Assembly: GCA_014360655.1 (NCBI GenBank)
Contig: JACIXC010000017.1
Span: 1-64,000, forward strand
Reading direction: 5' to 3'
Source of the DNA: Actinomycetota bacterium
GTDB lineage: Bacteria; Actinomycetota; Geothermincolia; Geothermincolales; RBG-13-55-18
Length of the DNA stretch: 64,000 nucleotides
The notes under the pieces were generated by a model. That model worked only from the letters and a program-made list of their open reading frames with translations, was not told where the DNA came from and searched no databases. A program made the position numbers and the translations under genes. This document shows, piece after piece, positions 9,233 to 17,822 of this stretch (positions within the stretch are counted from its first letter, which is position 1; the number at the start of each line of letters is the position of its first letter).

Positions 9233-9684
9233 CCTTCCGCCTCCTCGCTCGCGCCCTCGCGCGGGGGCAGGGAGCGGTCGCGGCTCACCACCCGCAGCGA
9301 GGCTTCCTCCTTGAGGGCCCGGGGATCGAAGCCCAGCGGCACGGACACCTCGGGACGGCGGTAATACGAGGTGAGCACGGGAAGCGCGAGGATCGTGGCC
9401 GCGCCCCGCGGCAGGGGGTTGCGGGAGGAGAGGAGGCGGTTGAGGAGCTCCTCCCTGCGCGCGGGGTCCAGGCGGGTGAAGGTCCTGCCCTTCAGGAGCA
9501 GCGAGAGGAAGTTCAGGAAGGCGTAGGAGGCGCGGAAGGCGCCCGGCAGTTCCGGCGCCCCCGCGCGCAGGTATTCCTCGATGAAGGGCACCTGCTCGGC
9601 CGCCTCGGGAGGGGGCAGTCCTGCGGGGCGGCCCGTGAAGGCCTCGAGCAGCGCCCCCCACTGCTCGCGCGTCAGCGTTTTCAC
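9229..9684 (-). CDS. Small subunit of GMC dehydrogenase (gluconate 2-dehydrogenase subunit 3-like)
   Basis: A 151-residue helical protein directly upstream of, and overlapping by 4 bp with, the GMC oxidoreductase. GTG at 9684 is chosen because AAGGCGG lies seven bases before it; an ATG ten codons upstream has no such site. The layout, short small protein then GMC subunit, matches gluconate and fructose dehydrogenases, whose subunit 3 is needed for maturation or stability of the large subunit. Similarity is weak (LTREQWGALLEAFTGR at the N-terminus, a helical body). There is no Tat motif in the visible start, unlike many subunit 3 proteins. The assignment leans on context. Confidence 0.6.
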   Translation of the reverse strand: MKTLTREQWGALLEAFTGRPAGLPPPEAAEQVPFIEEYLRAGAPELPGAFRASYAFLNFLSLLLKGRTFTRLDPARREELLNRLLSSRNPLPRGAATILALPVLTSYYRRPEVSVPLGFDPRALKEEASLRVVSRDRSLPPREGASEEAEG

Positions 9685-10297
9685 GGCGACACCGCCTTTT
9701 TCTTGTGGCCACACCCGCCTTTCCCGCCTTTCCAGCCCTTTTCGGCCCGTGATGCCGTGGGTGCGACGTGTAGAAAATGGTTAGTACGCGAACGCTTGCT
9801 CATATCATCCTCCCTGCATGCGTGCTCACCATCACGCCCGCGGGCATGAAACGCGGAGCGCTCCCAAGGCGGCGCGGCCCGACGACACGGCAGCGGGTCG
9901 TCCCCGCCGCATCGGTGCGCCCGCCGCTCCCTCCCGTCACGTCGATATTATCATAATCACGGCCGGGGAGCGGACTCACGGCAGGGGAGCGGCCGACCGC
10001 GGTGTCCTTGCGGGTGGCGCCGTGCCGTGACGCCTTGTGGTTTGCGAGGCGGGGGAGCGCCGCAGGGGGAAAGGGGCCGGGTTTGAAAATATAATGGGTT
10101 GGGAAGGGTTGCACGTGTCGAGTCGTCGGGATGGCCCGGGCGCGACGTTCGGGCATGCCGGTGGGCACGCCGCCGGAGGGGGGAGGGGGAAGAACAGGAA
10201 ACAAAGGGGGAGGGGAAGGAGAGGGAAGGCAAGTGGGGACGCAAGGATCTGCCGATGATGCGCGGAGGTGATTCCCGGAGGCGGAGGAGGTGCTTCC
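9685..10297. other. Divergent intergenic region, no gene recognised
   Basis: About 610 bases lie between the minus-strand GMC operon and the plus-strand hydrolase. AT-rich islands at 9946-9957 (ATATTATCATAA) and a TATAAT at 10090-10095 may belong to divergent promoters. Neither has a good -35 box at normal spacing. The right half is strongly purine-rich (10180-10260). No coding-like frame was found. Confidence 0.45.
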
Positions 10298-11212
10298 ATG
10301 GCTGACGAGAGGAGAGAGAGCGGGGCTTTTACGAGGACCGACCACTATTTCAAGAGCAGGGGCAAGCGCTGCGCCGCATGGCTGTACCTGCCGCAGGGAG
10401 AGAAGAGGCCGCCTGTGGTGGTCATGGCCCACGGCTTCGGGGCGCAGCGTGACTTCGGACTCCCGGCTTACGCGGAAAGGTTCGCGGAGCGGGGGATGGC
10501 CGTCTTCCTCTTCGATTACCGCAACTTCGGGGCCAGCGAGGGCGAGCCGCGCAACCTGGTCAACCCCTGGCGCCACCTGCGTGACTGGAGGAGCGCGCTT
10601 GCCTGCGTGCGCTCCCTGAAGCAGGTGGACGGGAGTCGCGTGGCGCTGTGGGGTTCCTCGTACAGCGGGGGGCACGTGCTGGTGACGGCGGCGCGCGACG
10701 AGGGTGTGGCCGCCGTGTGCGCCCAGGTGCCCTTCGTGGACGGCGTTTCCTCCGCCCTTTACACGGGATTAAAACACGCCTTGCAGGCGACGGTGGCGTC
10801 CACGAGGGACATCCTGCGGGCCTTGACCCTCCGCGAGCCTTACCGGGTGCCCATCGTCTCCGACCCCGAGGTCTTCGGCATCATGAACACGCCGGAGAGC
10901 AAGCCCGGCTACCTCGCCCTGGTCCCCGAGGGGAGCGGCTGGAAGAACGAGTGCCCGGCGCGCGCCGTGCTCGAGCTTCTCCTGTACAGGCCCACCAGTA
11001 GGGCGCGGAAGGTGCAGTGCCCGGCCCTGGTGATCATGGGCGACAAGGACTCCCTCATCAGGCCGGCGGCGGTGGAGAGGGCCGCTTCCCGCATGCGCGA
11101 GGTTACCCTGGTCCATCTCCCGGTGGGGCATTTCGATGTCTACCACGGGGAGTGGTTCGAGAAGGTCGTCTCCATGCAGTCGGATTTCCTCTTGCGACAC
11201 CTCCGCCCGTAG
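10298..11212 (+). CDS. Alpha/beta hydrolase (dienelactone hydrolase / S15-like)
   Basis: A 304-residue cytoplasmic hydrolase. The oxyanion-hole motif MAHGFGAQRD is near residue 45. The nucleophile region is ALWGSSYSGGHVLV near residue 120, where serine lies in a GxSYxG-like context as in S15 peptidases and acyl hydrolases rather than a strict GxSxG. The acid and histidine are in IMGDKDSLIRP and LPVGHFDVYHGEW. GGAGGCGGAGGAGG precedes the ATG. The gene stands alone, 300 bp upstream of the TetR gene. Substrate unknown; an ester or thioester is plausible given the surrounding acyl-CoA genes. Confidence 0.8.
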   Translation: MADERRESGAFTRTDHYFKSRGKRCAAWLYLPQGEKRPPVVVMAHGFGAQRDFGLPAYAERFAERGMAVFLFDYRNFGASEGEPRNLVNPWRHLRDWRSALACVRSLKQVDGSRVALWGSSYSGGHVLVTAARDEGVAAVCAQVPFVDGVSSALYTGLKHALQATVASTRDILRALTLREPYRVPIVSDPEVFGIMNTPESKPGYLALVPEGSGWKNECPARAVLELLLYRPTSRARKVQCPALVIMGDKDSLIRPAAVERAASRMREVTLVHLPVGHFDVYHGEWFEKVVSMQSDFLLRHLRP

Positions 11213-11444
11213 GGCCGTCCACCGTCCACTCCCCGCCCGTGGAGCGGCGCATGGCGGAGGCGCCTTCCCGAAACGCGACATCGAAGAAGCGGCACGGGAT
11301 CGACCGTGATACGGGGTACCCGGTGATGGATGGCAGGAAAAGTGGATGGAAGTGGATGCAAAGGGGTGCCACGGGGCGGAAAACGGGCATTGTACGGGTC
11401 GAGAGTGGATAGGGATGGATAGAAGTGGAAGCTTTTGGTTGCGG

Positions 11445-11496
11445 TTGACCGGCCCGGCGGCAGCGACTAAGATATACACGGAATGACATGTCATTC
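11445..11496 (+). promoter_or_regulatory. Sigma-70-like promoter with 16-bp palindromic operator for the TetR gene
   Basis: TTGACC (11445-11450) and TAAGAT (11468-11473) are separated by exactly 17 bases. The perfect 16-bp palindrome GAATGACATGTCATTC (11481-11496) begins at the expected transcription start and ends 13 bases before the ATG of the TetR gene. Shape and sequence resemble TetR-family fatty-acid regulator sites (FadR/PsrA type, TGAATGA...TCATTCA). Autoregulation is the simplest reading. Confidence 0.75.
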
Positions 11497-11509
11497 AGTG
11501 GAGGGCCGG

Positions 11510-12118
11510 ATGGACACAGCCTTGGTGAAGAAGCGCAGGGAAGAGATCATCGACGCTGCGCTTCAGGTCTTCGGGGAGAAGGGCTACCATGCCGCGAAGA
11601 TAGAGGATATCGCCGCCGTTCTCGGCATCGGTCACGGCACCTTCTACCGCTATTTCAAGAACAAGCTGGACATCTTCAACCACGTCATGGAGTGGATACT
11701 TACCAACATTGCGGAACTGGTTGCGGGCGTCGATCCCTGGAAGCCGGAGACCCTGGGCGAATACCGCGAGCAGCTGGAGGAGATCGGCGACAGGATGTTC
11801 GACCTCTTCAAGAAAAACCCGCGGATAACGCCCATACTTTTTTACGAGGCACACGGCATAGACGACGCGGCGGTCCAGGAAAGGATCCGGGAGGCCTTCG
11901 ACCTTATAGGTAGGTACACGGCCATGTACTTTGAGAACGGCGTGGCCAAGGGATACCTGCGCAAGGACCTCCACATAAGGGAGACGGCGCTGGCGGTCAA
12001 CGCCGCCCTCTTCGAGGCCTGCCGCAGGGTGGTATCCTCGGACGACCCTGACCGCGACGTGGCGGTGTGGAAGGAGACCATCATCAACCTGATGCTGGAC
12101 GGTATCGTCGCGCGTTGA
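11510..12118 (+). CDS. TetR/AcrR family transcriptional regulator
   Basis: A 202-residue regulator. The N-terminal helix-turn-helix is REEIIDAALQVFGEKGYHAAKIEDIAAVLGIGHGTFYRYFKNKLDIF (residues 10-57), with a typical ligand-binding C-terminal part. The ATG at 11510 follows GGAGGG and lies just after a palindromic operator that overlaps the predicted transcription start, so it probably represses itself. The operator resembles those of acyl-CoA-sensing FadR/PsrA regulators, and the window is rich in acyl-CoA enzymes, so an acyl-CoA ligand is a reasonable guess. No second copy of the full palindrome was found in the window. Confidence 0.9.
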   Translation: MDTALVKKRREEIIDAALQVFGEKGYHAAKIEDIAAVLGIGHGTFYRYFKNKLDIFNHVMEWILTNIAELVAGVDPWKPETLGEYREQLEEIGDRMFDLFKKNPRITPILFYEAHGIDDAAVQERIREAFDLIGRYTAMYFENGVAKGYLRKDLHIRETALAVNAALFEACRRVVSSDDPDRDVAVWKETIINLMLDGIVAR

Positions 12119-12452
12119 GCGACGACGCGGTCCGCGTTGCGCGGCGGGGGGGCGGAATGCCGCGGCGGGGCCGCGTGTGTTGGGGCGACGAAGGGGTGAT
12201 GGCAGGGCGCGAGCAAGGCTTCTCGAAGCACCGTTGCGGTCGACGAAGCAGGGAAAGGCACGGGGTGTAGCGGGAGGAGGTGAGAAAAGCCGGATCGTGA
12301 TGAGGGCTTTCAGGGCCGGCCGCCGCCAGGCGCAAAGACGCGAGGCGCAGGGTTTGTGAGTCCTCCGCGGCGGCAGGGGATGACGTCGCGGAAGTCCGGG
12401 CAGGTCGGCCGTTGCGGATGAATGATAGGCTCGTCGTGGAAGGAGGTAGGAG
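12119..12452. other. Intergenic region, no gene recognised
   Basis: About 330 GC-rich bases lie between the TetR gene and the membrane protein. No promoter, terminator or coding-like frame is convincing, apart from the AAGGAGG ribosome site immediately before 12453. Confidence 0.4.
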
Positions 12453-13571
12453 ATGGTACAGGTCGATGTCTTCTGGAGTTACGGCATCGGCTCCAGCTTC
12501 GCCCTGGCCGCCTTCCGCCAGCTGCGCAGGCTGAAGGCGGAGAACGAGGTGCGTAGGTGGAAGCTGGGCTGGAAGAAGCAGCCGCAGCTGGAGGCCGGCA
12601 CGGAGGGCGCGGTGCCGGAGGCCGGGTCCGGGGGCCTGCAGGAGGCCCACGAGATGGCCTTCCAGGAACTGGTAAGCCAGCTCAAGGCCAACGGCTTCAA
12701 GCCGGGGGAGATGAAGGTCCAGGACCTGGGGAAGGCCCTCAAGGTGGTGAAGAAGTGGGCGGAGAAATACAGCGACGCCTTCAACAACGAGTACTTCCTC
12801 AAGAACCTGCTCTTCCTCTCCCTGCTTTTTGTGCCCTCGGGATCGGTGCTCCTGTGGTCCAACCCCAACTGGGAGACCATGCAGGTGGGCAGTTACGAGA
12901 CCATCCCCCAGTGGCTGGTGGGCATCTTCACCACCACCAACGTGACCCAGGGTATCCTCGGCTTCCTGGTGACCTACAACCTGCTCATGAAAGGTAAATA
13001 TTACCAGGCAGCCATGCAGACCGTCCTTGCCTACCTGGGATTCTTCTTCATCCTGGCCAACGGCTGGGACAACAAGGGTTACCAGCGCTTCTTCTCCAGG
13101 AACCGCGAGGCCTTCGAGGACTGGAAGTGGAGCAACATCTTCGGCTGGGCGGTCTCCGACGTGGCGGCCATACTCCTTGTCTACGGCGCCGCCTTCCTGC
13201 CCCTCATGTACTACTGGATCACCAAGTGGTTCATCGAGGGCGAGGAGCTGGAGAAGGGCAACGAGGGCGAGGTCGATATCTTCGAGGACCTGCCCAGGAC
13301 GATAAGGAAGTTCATCGAGATCAACGTGGGCATCTTCGGGGGGACCCTGCTTCCCGCGGTGATAGCCACCTTCCTCATCCATCACCTGGGTTGGGCCAAG
13401 GGGCTTTCCCTCACCGCGGGGATGACCGGGCTCCTCATCAGCAAGTGGGGGCTGGCAAACGTGCTCCTCAAGAGGATAATGGGCATCGAGTCGCTGGAGG
13501 ACGTCCCCGTGGAGGAGCTCGCGAGGCGGGCGCTGGAGGCGGAAAAGGAACTCGCACCCGCCACGGCCTGA
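12453..13571 (+). CDS. Multi-pass membrane protein of unknown function
   Basis: A 372-residue protein with a hydrophilic N-terminal third and about six membrane segments after residue 120 (NLLFLSLLFVPSGSVLLW, WLVGIFTTTNVTQGILGFLVTY, TVLAYLGFFFILANG, DVAAILLVYGAAFLPLMYYW, GGTLLPAVIATFLIHHL, LTAGMTGLLISKWGLANVLL). The N-terminal part begins with VFWSYGIGSSFALAAFRQLRRL, which could itself dip into the membrane. I do not recognise the family. GGAAGGAGGTAGGAG precedes the ATG. It stands alone and ends in a strong terminator, so the neighbours give no functional hint. Confidence 0.8.
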   Translation: MVQVDVFWSYGIGSSFALAAFRQLRRLKAENEVRRWKLGWKKQPQLEAGTEGAVPEAGSGGLQEAHEMAFQELVSQLKANGFKPGEMKVQDLGKALKVVKKWAEKYSDAFNNEYFLKNLLFLSLLFVPSGSVLLWSNPNWETMQVGSYETIPQWLVGIFTTTNVTQGILGFLVTYNLLMKGKYYQAAMQTVLAYLGFFFILANGWDNKGYQRFFSRNREAFEDWKWSNIFGWAVSDVAAILLVYGAAFLPLMYYWITKWFIEGEELEKGNEGEVDIFEDLPRTIRKFIEINVGIFGGTLLPAVIATFLIHHLGWAKGLSLTAGMTGLLISKWGLANVLLKRIMGIESLEDVPVEELARRALEAEKELAPATA

Positions 13572-13586
13572 TAACCTCGCCCGCAT

Positions 13587-13625
13587 GGCCGGCTCCGCTC
13601 GAGCACGGCGGGGCCGGCCCTTTTC
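13587..13625 (+). terminator. Rho-independent terminator after the membrane protein gene
   Basis: GGCCGGC and CCGC pair with GCGG and GCCGGCC across a short loop (13587-13619), followed directly by CTTTTCG. It lies 16 bases after the stop codon at 13571. Confidence 0.75.
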
Positions 13626-13808
13626 GCGCTATCCCGGGGTCGTTTCTCGGGGTCGCTTCTCAGGCGTTGCCCCCGGCGGCGGCTTGTGGACGGTTCCCGT
13701 GTGTTGGAAAATGCGGACAGGACGTTCGGGCACGAGAAGAGACTTGAACCCTGTGCCTGGCTCCTGTGCCTGTAGGGACGGAGAGGATAAAGCGGGGAGG
13801 TGTGGGCC

Positions 13809-14588
13809 ATGGCGGTGGAAGTGGAAAAGAACGGCAGGGTCTTCACGGTGATCATCAACCGCCCGGAGGTCAAGAACGCCATCGATTACCGGACTTCCCG
13901 GGAGCTGGCGGACGCCTTCCGCTCCTTCGAGGCGGACGAGAGCGCTTACGTGGCGGTGCTCTGGGGCGCGGGGGGGACCTTCTGCGCCGGCGCGGACCTC
14001 AAGGCCCTGGCCGCGAATCCACTCCAGGAAGCGTTGCGCCTGAACGAGGACATGGCGGAAGACGGACCCCTGGGGCCCACGCGCATGCTCCTCTCCAAGC
14101 CTGTGATCGCCGCCATCTCCGGTTACGCGGTGGCGGGCGGGCTGGAGCTGGCCATATGGTGCGACATCAGGGTAGCGGAGGAGGACGCGGTGCTGGGCAT
14201 CTTCGAGCGCCGCTTCGGGGTGCCGCTCATCGACGGGGGAACGCAGCGCCTGCCCCGCCTCATCGGCATGAGCCGCGCCCTGGACCTCATCCTGACGGGC
14301 CGGCCGGTGGGGGCGGAGGAGGCTCTGGCCATGGGGCTGGTGAACCGCGTGGTGCCCAGGGGGAAGGCGAGGGAGGAGGCGGAGAGGCTGGCCGCGGAGC
14401 TCGCCGCGTTCCCGCAGGTCTGCATGCGCAACGACCGCCTGGCCGTCTACCGGGGCATCGGCCTGGAGTTCCCCGCCGGCCTGGAGATGGAGTACCGCCT
14501 GGGCATGCAGACGCTGCAAAGCGGGGAGGCTGTGGAGGGAGCGACCCGCTTCTCCGGGGGCGAGGGCAAGCACGGCGAGTTCAAGTAG
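13809..14588 (+). CDS. Enoyl-CoA hydratase/isomerase (crotonase family)
   Basis: A 259-residue crotonase. The oxyanion-hole motifs are GAGGTFCAGADLKAL near residue 58 and SGYAVAGGLELAIWCD near residue 105. The segment FERRFGVPLIDGGTQRLPRLIG is characteristic of a bacterial EchA branch. In that branch the second catalytic glutamate of rat crotonase is replaced (here an Asp-Gly-Gly region), so hydratase activity should not be assumed. The ATG at 13809 is preferred over a GTG at 13800, because GGGGAGG lies eight bases upstream of it. The gene is monocistronic and converges with the SHMT-like gene. Confidence 0.88.
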   Translation: MAVEVEKNGRVFTVIINRPEVKNAIDYRTSRELADAFRSFEADESAYVAVLWGAGGTFCAGADLKALAANPLQEALRLNEDMAEDGPLGPTRMLLSKPVIAAISGYAVAGGLELAIWCDIRVAEEDAVLGIFERRFGVPLIDGGTQRLPRLIGMSRALDLILTGRPVGAEEALAMGLVNRVVPRGKAREEAERLAAELAAFPQVCMRNDRLAVYRGIGLEFPAGLEMEYRLGMQTLQSGEAVEGATRFSGGEGKHGEFK

Positions 14589-14768
14589 AATGCAAGAAAC
14601 CCCCGGCTTCCTCCCATGCGCCCTGCTCCGTTGCCTCGGCCTCCGGGTGCCTGAAGACGGATGGCGGGGGCGAAAGGGAACGCCTCCGGGCCTTCTTCCG
14701 GGTCCCGGGAAGGGCGATCGGGGCGTAAGTGGCAGGCGATTCACCTGGGGGAAACCCCGGGGAGGGGT

Positions 14769-16547
14769 TCAGGTGGGGGCGAAGCGGGCGGCCAGCTCCC
14801 TCACCTCGGAGGAAAGGTCGTCTCTCGCTCTTCCCCGGTATATGTCGACCATCCACCTTGCGATGGTATCCATCTCCCCGGGACCCATGCCCAGGTGAGT
14901 GACCTCGGCGGTGCCCAGCCTGCCCCAGGCATCGATGAAGATCCCTTTTTCTTCCAGTGAACGGCACAGCTTCGCGGCCTCCTTCCCCTCGAGATGCAAT
15001 AGCACCTGGTGGGAAGCTGTGAAACCGCGTTCGGAAAAGCGCACCGGCAGCCCCCTTTCATGCAGGGAAGCCGCCAGGGAGCGGGCGTTTTCCACCACGC
15101 GGCGACCGTAGTCCCTGTCCGCCAGCAATTCCTCCAGGGCGATTCCCAGCGCCGCGATGCGGTTCACGTGGGGATTGTCGACCAGGGCGATCCCCTCCTC
15201 GAGATCCAGCTCCAGGAACCTCCTCAGGGTCACCTCCAGGGCGCGGTCGTTGACGAGGATGACGCCTCCCTGGGGACCGAACATGGTCTTATGGGTGCTG
15301 CCCATGAGCACGTGTGCTCCCTCCCTCAGTGGGTCCTGGAACTCACCGCAGGCTATAAGGCCCAGGACATGGGAGGCGTCGTAGGCAAGTAGGCAGCCGT
15401 GGCCGGTTTTCTCCAGCCCCCGTCTTATCGCCGCCACCGGCTGGGGGAAGAGGAGAAAGGAAGCGCCAAGGAAGGCGACCCGGACACCCTCGCGCACCAG
15501 GACCTCGACAGTTTTCTCCACGTCCACGTCCAGGGTGTTGCTGTCGGTGGGGATCCAGACGCGGCGGCGGTGGAATTTCTCCACCCCGAAGGGGTAGCCG
15601 CCGGAGGAGAAGGGGATGGTGGCCACCGCATCACCTGGGGAGGTGAAGGCGAAGAGGACGGCGAGCACGCACATGTTGCCCGAGATCGGTGAGATCAGTG
15701 CGTGCTCCGCCGCAAAGACCTCTCTTGCCAGCTCCTCGGTGGCCTCCACCACCTGGGCGGCGAAGCGGGAGCCACCGTAACCCGTGGCAACGTAGCGCCC
15801 GGAGAGGTCGCTCGCGAGCGCCATGCGCGCCGCCATTGAGAGGCGGTTCTCCGAGGCCACCAGGTTGATCCCCTCCGCCCGCAGCCTCTCGCTTTCCGCG
15901 ACGAGGCACGCGACTTTCGCGGCCACGGGCGCCGTCACCCCCTCCGCCTCGCGGACCTCCAGGCTCTCCAGGGACTCCTCCATTTCCAGGAGGCGGGTTC
16001 CCAGGCGGGTGAGGGTCCCGTCTTTCCTGAGCCTGGAGGCCATGCCGCATGGTCCCCAGGCGCCGAGGGAACGGATCCTGGAGGAAGCGTCCATGAGAAT
16101 GCCGCGGAGCTGGTCTACCATGTCCTCGATCTCCTGGCAGGCCAGCACGAGGTCCGTGGCGTCTTCACCCCGGCGCCTGCGATCGCGCATGCCCAGGCGG
16201 CACACCGCGTACCTTTCCAGGAGTGAGAAGCAGATTGGCGGCAGGCGGTGGAAGCCGTGGGGCAAGCCGGAGAGCCTTTCCATTCCGGAAACCTCGCGCA
16301 TGCGGTCCCGTAAGGCGTCGTGGAGGTATCCATCCAGGTCGAGGCGGGTGCCGCGTTCGTGGCGGACCTCGTCGAAGATATGGGTAAGGGCGTCATTTAT
16401 ACGATCCAGGAGCCCTCCCGCGTAGAGCTCCACGGTCTCCTCGCGCAGCCTCTCCCTCGTCTTGAGCAGATGGTTGAGAAGCACGGTGGCGACGCTTCCG
16501 CCCCCGAGGAAGATGCTCAGTATGGCCACCAGCGTTTTCCAGTCCAT
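14769..16547 (-). CDS. Membrane-anchored serine hydroxymethyltransferase-like PLP enzyme with N-terminal helical domain
   Basis: A 592-residue protein, about 170 longer than a normal SHMT. Residues 5-27 form one transmembrane segment (LVAILSIFLGGGSVATVLLNHLL), followed by about 150 residues of charged helical sequence. From about residue 225 the SHMT fold is clear: GINLVASENRLS, YVATGYGGSRFAAQVVEATEELAREVF, ISPISGNMCVLAVLFAF, AYDASHVLGLIACGEF, and the PLP lysine in MGSTHKTMFGPQGGVIL. Canonical GlyA residues are only partly kept (YGGSRFAAQ instead of YPGRRYYGG), so it may act on another amino acid or aldehyde. GAGGCGGGG precedes the ATG. It is monocistronic. I know of no characterised SHMT with such an anchor; the fold is sure, the reaction is not. 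Confidence 0.8.
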   Translation of the reverse strand: MDWKTLVAILSIFLGGGSVATVLLNHLLKTRERLREETVELYAGGLLDRINDALTHIFDEVRHERGTRLDLDGYLHDALRDRMREVSGMERLSGLPHGFHRLPPICFSLLERYAVCRLGMRDRRRRGEDATDLVLACQEIEDMVDQLRGILMDASSRIRSLGAWGPCGMASRLRKDGTLTRLGTRLLEMEESLESLEVREAEGVTAPVAAKVACLVAESERLRAEGINLVASENRLSMAARMALASDLSGRYVATGYGGSRFAAQVVEATEELAREVFAAEHALISPISGNMCVLAVLFAFTSPGDAVATIPFSSGGYPFGVEKFHRRRVWIPTDSNTLDVDVEKTVEVLVREGVRVAFLGASFLLFPQPVAAIRRGLEKTGHGCLLAYDASHVLGLIACGEFQDPLREGAHVLMGSTHKTMFGPQGGVILVNDRALEVTLRRFLELDLEEGIALVDNPHVNRIAALGIALEELLADRDYGRRVVENARSLAASLHERGLPVRFSERGFTASHQVLLHLEGKEAAKLCRSLEEKGIFIDAWGRLGTAEVTHLGMGPGEMDTIARWMVDIYRGRARDDLSSEVRELAARFAPT

Positions 16548-16889
16548 TCCACCCCGCCTCCTTCTCCGACCGGGTTGAACGGGTGTGGCAGCCGTGGAAA
16601 ATCCCGCCGACGCGACTGAGGATCCTTGGACACGGCCCCTCTATCAATGTAAACCATCGCGGGGACACGGCGAAGACTCGTCCGCGTGGGAATAGCGTGA
16701 GAGGCAAGGGCCTGGGCCGTACCGGAAACAACGGAAAAGGATTCAACTTGAACACATATATGTCCGAAGGGTGCTATGCGAAAGTGCAGGCGGGGCAAGA
16801 AAGCGGTCCATCAAGGGATGAAGGGAACGGGAGGCCCGGTTGCCCGGGCCCCGGAACCGACCGCGGAAAGCTCGTTCAACGGCAAAGGC
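16548..16889. other. Intergenic region with a possible terminator for the rubrerythrin gene
   Basis: About 340 bases lie between the SHMT-like gene start and the rubrerythrin stop. A hairpin at 16833-16850 (GGCCCGG with CCGGGCC, four-base loop) lies downstream of rubrerythrin on the minus strand and is followed there by a pyrimidine-rich run. An AT-rich stretch at 16728-16761 could contain the SHMT-like promoter. No coding frame is apparent. Confidence 0.4.
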
Positions 16890-17381
16890 TCATTCAACGA
16901 GCTTGAACATCTTCTTGGGGGCGCCGCAGATGGGGCACTTGTCCGGGGCTTCCCCCTCCACGGTGTTGCCGCACACCTGGCAGACGAAGTAATCCACCTC
17001 CTCGTTCTTGCCCAGGTTCTCCAGTGCCTTCCGGTAGAGGCCGGCGTGTATCTCCTCCACGGCGTTGGCGTTGGCGAAGGACATGTAGGCGGCGTCGTTC
17101 CCCTCCGCCTTGGCCTCCTCCATCATCCTGGGGTACATGGAGCGGAACTCCGCCGTCTCCCCCTCGATGGCCTGGCGCAGGTTCTCCTCCGTGCTCCCGA
17201 TGCCCCCCATCACCCGCAGGTGGGCGTGGGCGTGCACCGTTTCCGCCTCCGCCGCGGCCCGGAAAAGCCTGGCCACCTGGGCGTAGCCCTCCTCGTCCGC
17301 CTTCTTGGCGAAGGCCAGGTACTTGCGATTGGCCTGGGACTCGCCGGCGAAGGCTTCCTTCAGGTTGTCCAGGGTGCTCAT
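16890..17381 (-). CDS. Rubrerythrin
   Basis: A 163-residue rubrerythrin, a cytoplasmic NAD(P)H-linked peroxidase of anaerobes. The N-terminal four-helix di-iron domain has the expected ligands in AGESQANRKYL, AEAETVHAHAHL, IEGETAEF and AVEEIHAGLY. The C-terminal rubredoxin-type FeS(Cys)4 site is CQVCG...CPICG (residues about 134-152). This is slightly shorter than classical rubrerythrins, with only 12 residues between the CxxC pairs. It is divergent from the ferritin gene 440 bp away, fitting a peroxide and iron defence pair. Electrons could come from the rubredoxin encoded at 57337. Confidence 0.93.
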   Translation of the reverse strand: MSTLDNLKEAFAGESQANRKYLAFAKKADEEGYAQVARLFRAAAEAETVHAHAHLRVMGGIGSTEENLRQAIEGETAEFRSMYPRMMEEAKAEGNDAAYMSFANANAVEEIHAGLYRKALENLGKNEEVDYFVCQVCGNTVEGEAPDKCPICGAPKKMFKLVE

Positions 17382-17822
17382 GTCATACCTCCTCGTTTTC
17401 CTTGCTCTGCCCTCATGCGGTTTGCGCCGCGTTTTTCCTGCCGGTAGTAAATATCTTATACCCGCGGACAGGGGAAATGATGCATGTCAGGCACGTTTCA
17501 CGGCGTTTGGTGGCGTTTCCCGCGACACCGGAACCCCCGGGGCGGACGGCTTCCCACGCCCCGGGCACGGGTAAGCCCACCTCACGCCTGCCGTCGCCTC
17601 GCCCTCAGCCGTGGGGCGATCCCGCGCGGGTCGCGGCCACCGCGTTCCCGCGGGTGAGCCGCCTCATGTTACGGCCATGGAGCGTAGGGTATAAAAGTAA
17701 AGGAGGCTCAAGTAAAGGGGCTCGGAAAAGGACAGGGCATGGGGACGAGTGAGGGTACAGGAATAGCTGCACAGGCATGAATGCGGGCGACGCCCGCCCG
17801 GGGAGAGAAAGGAGAAGTCAAG
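17382..17822. other. Divergent regulatory region between rubrerythrin and ferritin
   Basis: About 440 bases. On the minus strand an AT-rich box GGTATAAGATATTTACT (17447-17463) is a candidate rubrerythrin promoter. On the plus strand GGTATAAAAG (17689-17698) is a candidate ferritin -10 region. No clear PerR or Fur box was recognised. Confidence 0.4.

Noticed and set aside
6734-9364. A very long open frame on the plus strand (876 codons) opposite the GMC operon
   Set aside because: It is a shadow of the minus-strand genes. Its composition (Gly/Val/His/Arg-rich, no motifs) is what the antisense of GC-rich coding sequence gives, while the minus strand has clear GMC family motifs.
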